The notes beneath the pieces are model-generated. The model ran no database searches and was not told the origin of the DNA. It worked only from the letters and a program-made list of their open reading frames with translations. Position numbers and translations under genes: made by a program. Below are positions 45,598 to 45,966 of a stretch of 45,966 nt of DNA, one piece after another. Each line of letters opens with the position of its first letter. Position 1 is the stretch's first letter. The stretch is from Virgibacillus aidingensis (GTDB lineage Bacteria > Bacillota > Bacilli > Bacillales > Amphibacillaceae): positions 1 through 45,966 of the forward strand of contig NZ_WIXN01000026.1 of assembly GCF_010994035.1 (NCBI RefSeq), read 5' to 3'.

Positions 45598-45966
45598 TAT
45601 TGCCTTCCCACCTCAAGTTCTATAATGAACAAATCATAACTTCTCTCCCGTTATTGTACCATTTATTAAGGAGATTAAAAGTCAGTTTCACAGTAAGTGA
45701 TGAAGTTAATAGATATTCTGCTGGATTGATGCCGGAATAAAAATAATTCTTTTAGGATTTTATAGATTGCATTCTAATTAAGGTATAACCTTGCAGTAAA
45801 TTCAGTAGCAGCAGTTGGTTATCCTTGTATAAGCCTAAATTAGCTTAATAGAAAACTGCAATTATATGTCACCAAAGAGGTTCATCTTCATTTGAAAAGT
45901 AAGCGTCAAATAAATCCCACCTACTTATGCAGGTGGGATTAGTTGTATACTCTATTTAGACTTAAT
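45598..45966. other. Right-hand non-coding end of the window
   Basis: About 370 bp without a supported gene. It contains a hairpin with perfect 10-bp arms AATCCCACCT (45913-45922) and AGGTGGGATT (45931-45940), likely a terminator for a gene outside the window. Confidence 0.4.

Noticed and set aside
45913-45940. CTACTTATG in a hairpin loop near the right end, resembling the attachment core
   Set aside because: The match is short and lies in the loop of a terminator-like hairpin; the GGTTC half of the site is absent.
1-45966. CRISPR array or tandem repeat array
   Set aside because: No regularly spaced repeats were seen on either strand by eye.

Overview
The window looks like chromosome from a low-GC Gram-positive bacterium of the family Bacillaceae, possibly a halotolerant genus near Virgibacillus, Oceanobacillus or Lentibacillus. 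The evidence is: strong AGGAGG-type ribosome binding sites with frequent TTG and GTG starts, lipoprotein signal peptides, YusW-like and DUF3923-like proteins, LctP, AzlCD, a DivIVA-domain protein and the rRNA methyltransferase gene rlmH. Genus is not determined. No tRNA, rRNA or CRISPR array was seen.

Layout. 1-5.1 kb: a minus-strand group of two tandemly duplicated lipoproteins followed by a broken lipase-like gene, then a YusW-like lipoprotein and an LctP-type lactate permease. 5.1-9.6 kb: a small coiled-coil protein, a decayed copy of the 3' end of rlmH, a protein with a DGHHK motif, a LysR regulator divergent from azlCD, and a truncated haemoglobin. 9.6-35.8 kb: an AT-rich defence island that ends exactly at the 3' end of the intact rlmH. 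It holds SIR2-HerA with a small partner, a truncated serine recombinase, IS21-family wreckage, a GmrSD-type DUF262/DUF1524 nuclease, a complete type I restriction-modification system (hsdM-hsdS-hsdR), and a two-gene operon resembling Druantia type III (a 1127-aa DruH-like protein plus a 1620-aa DruE-like DUF1998 helicase). 35.8-46 kb: ordinary chromosomal genes: rlmH, a nitronate monooxygenase, a lactate 2-monooxygenase, a PadR regulator with its membrane-protein operon, a PQQ-type sugar dehydrogenase, an AAA ATPase and a short DivIVA-domain protein.

The main observation is structural. The last codons of rlmH contain GAACCGTATCATAAGTAG, which closely resembles the attachment site used by staphylococcal SCC elements at the same place in the same gene. 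Related sites in the same orientation lie at 9627-9644, 6594-6611 and 5502-5521, and the last continues into about 135 bp of decayed rlmH coding sequence. The region therefore reads as a ladder of tandem SCC-like insertions stacked at rlmH, with the 26-kb defence island as the rlmH-proximal unit. No intact ccr-type recombinase is present; the only candidate is a frameshifted, truncated serine recombinase beside an IS21 element.

How the genes work together: inside the island four independent antiviral modules (NAD-depleting SIR2-HerA, modified-DNA GmrSD, type I restriction, Druantia-like helicase) sit between direct repeats and would be gained or lost together. Many short gene fragments between them indicate repeated turnover.
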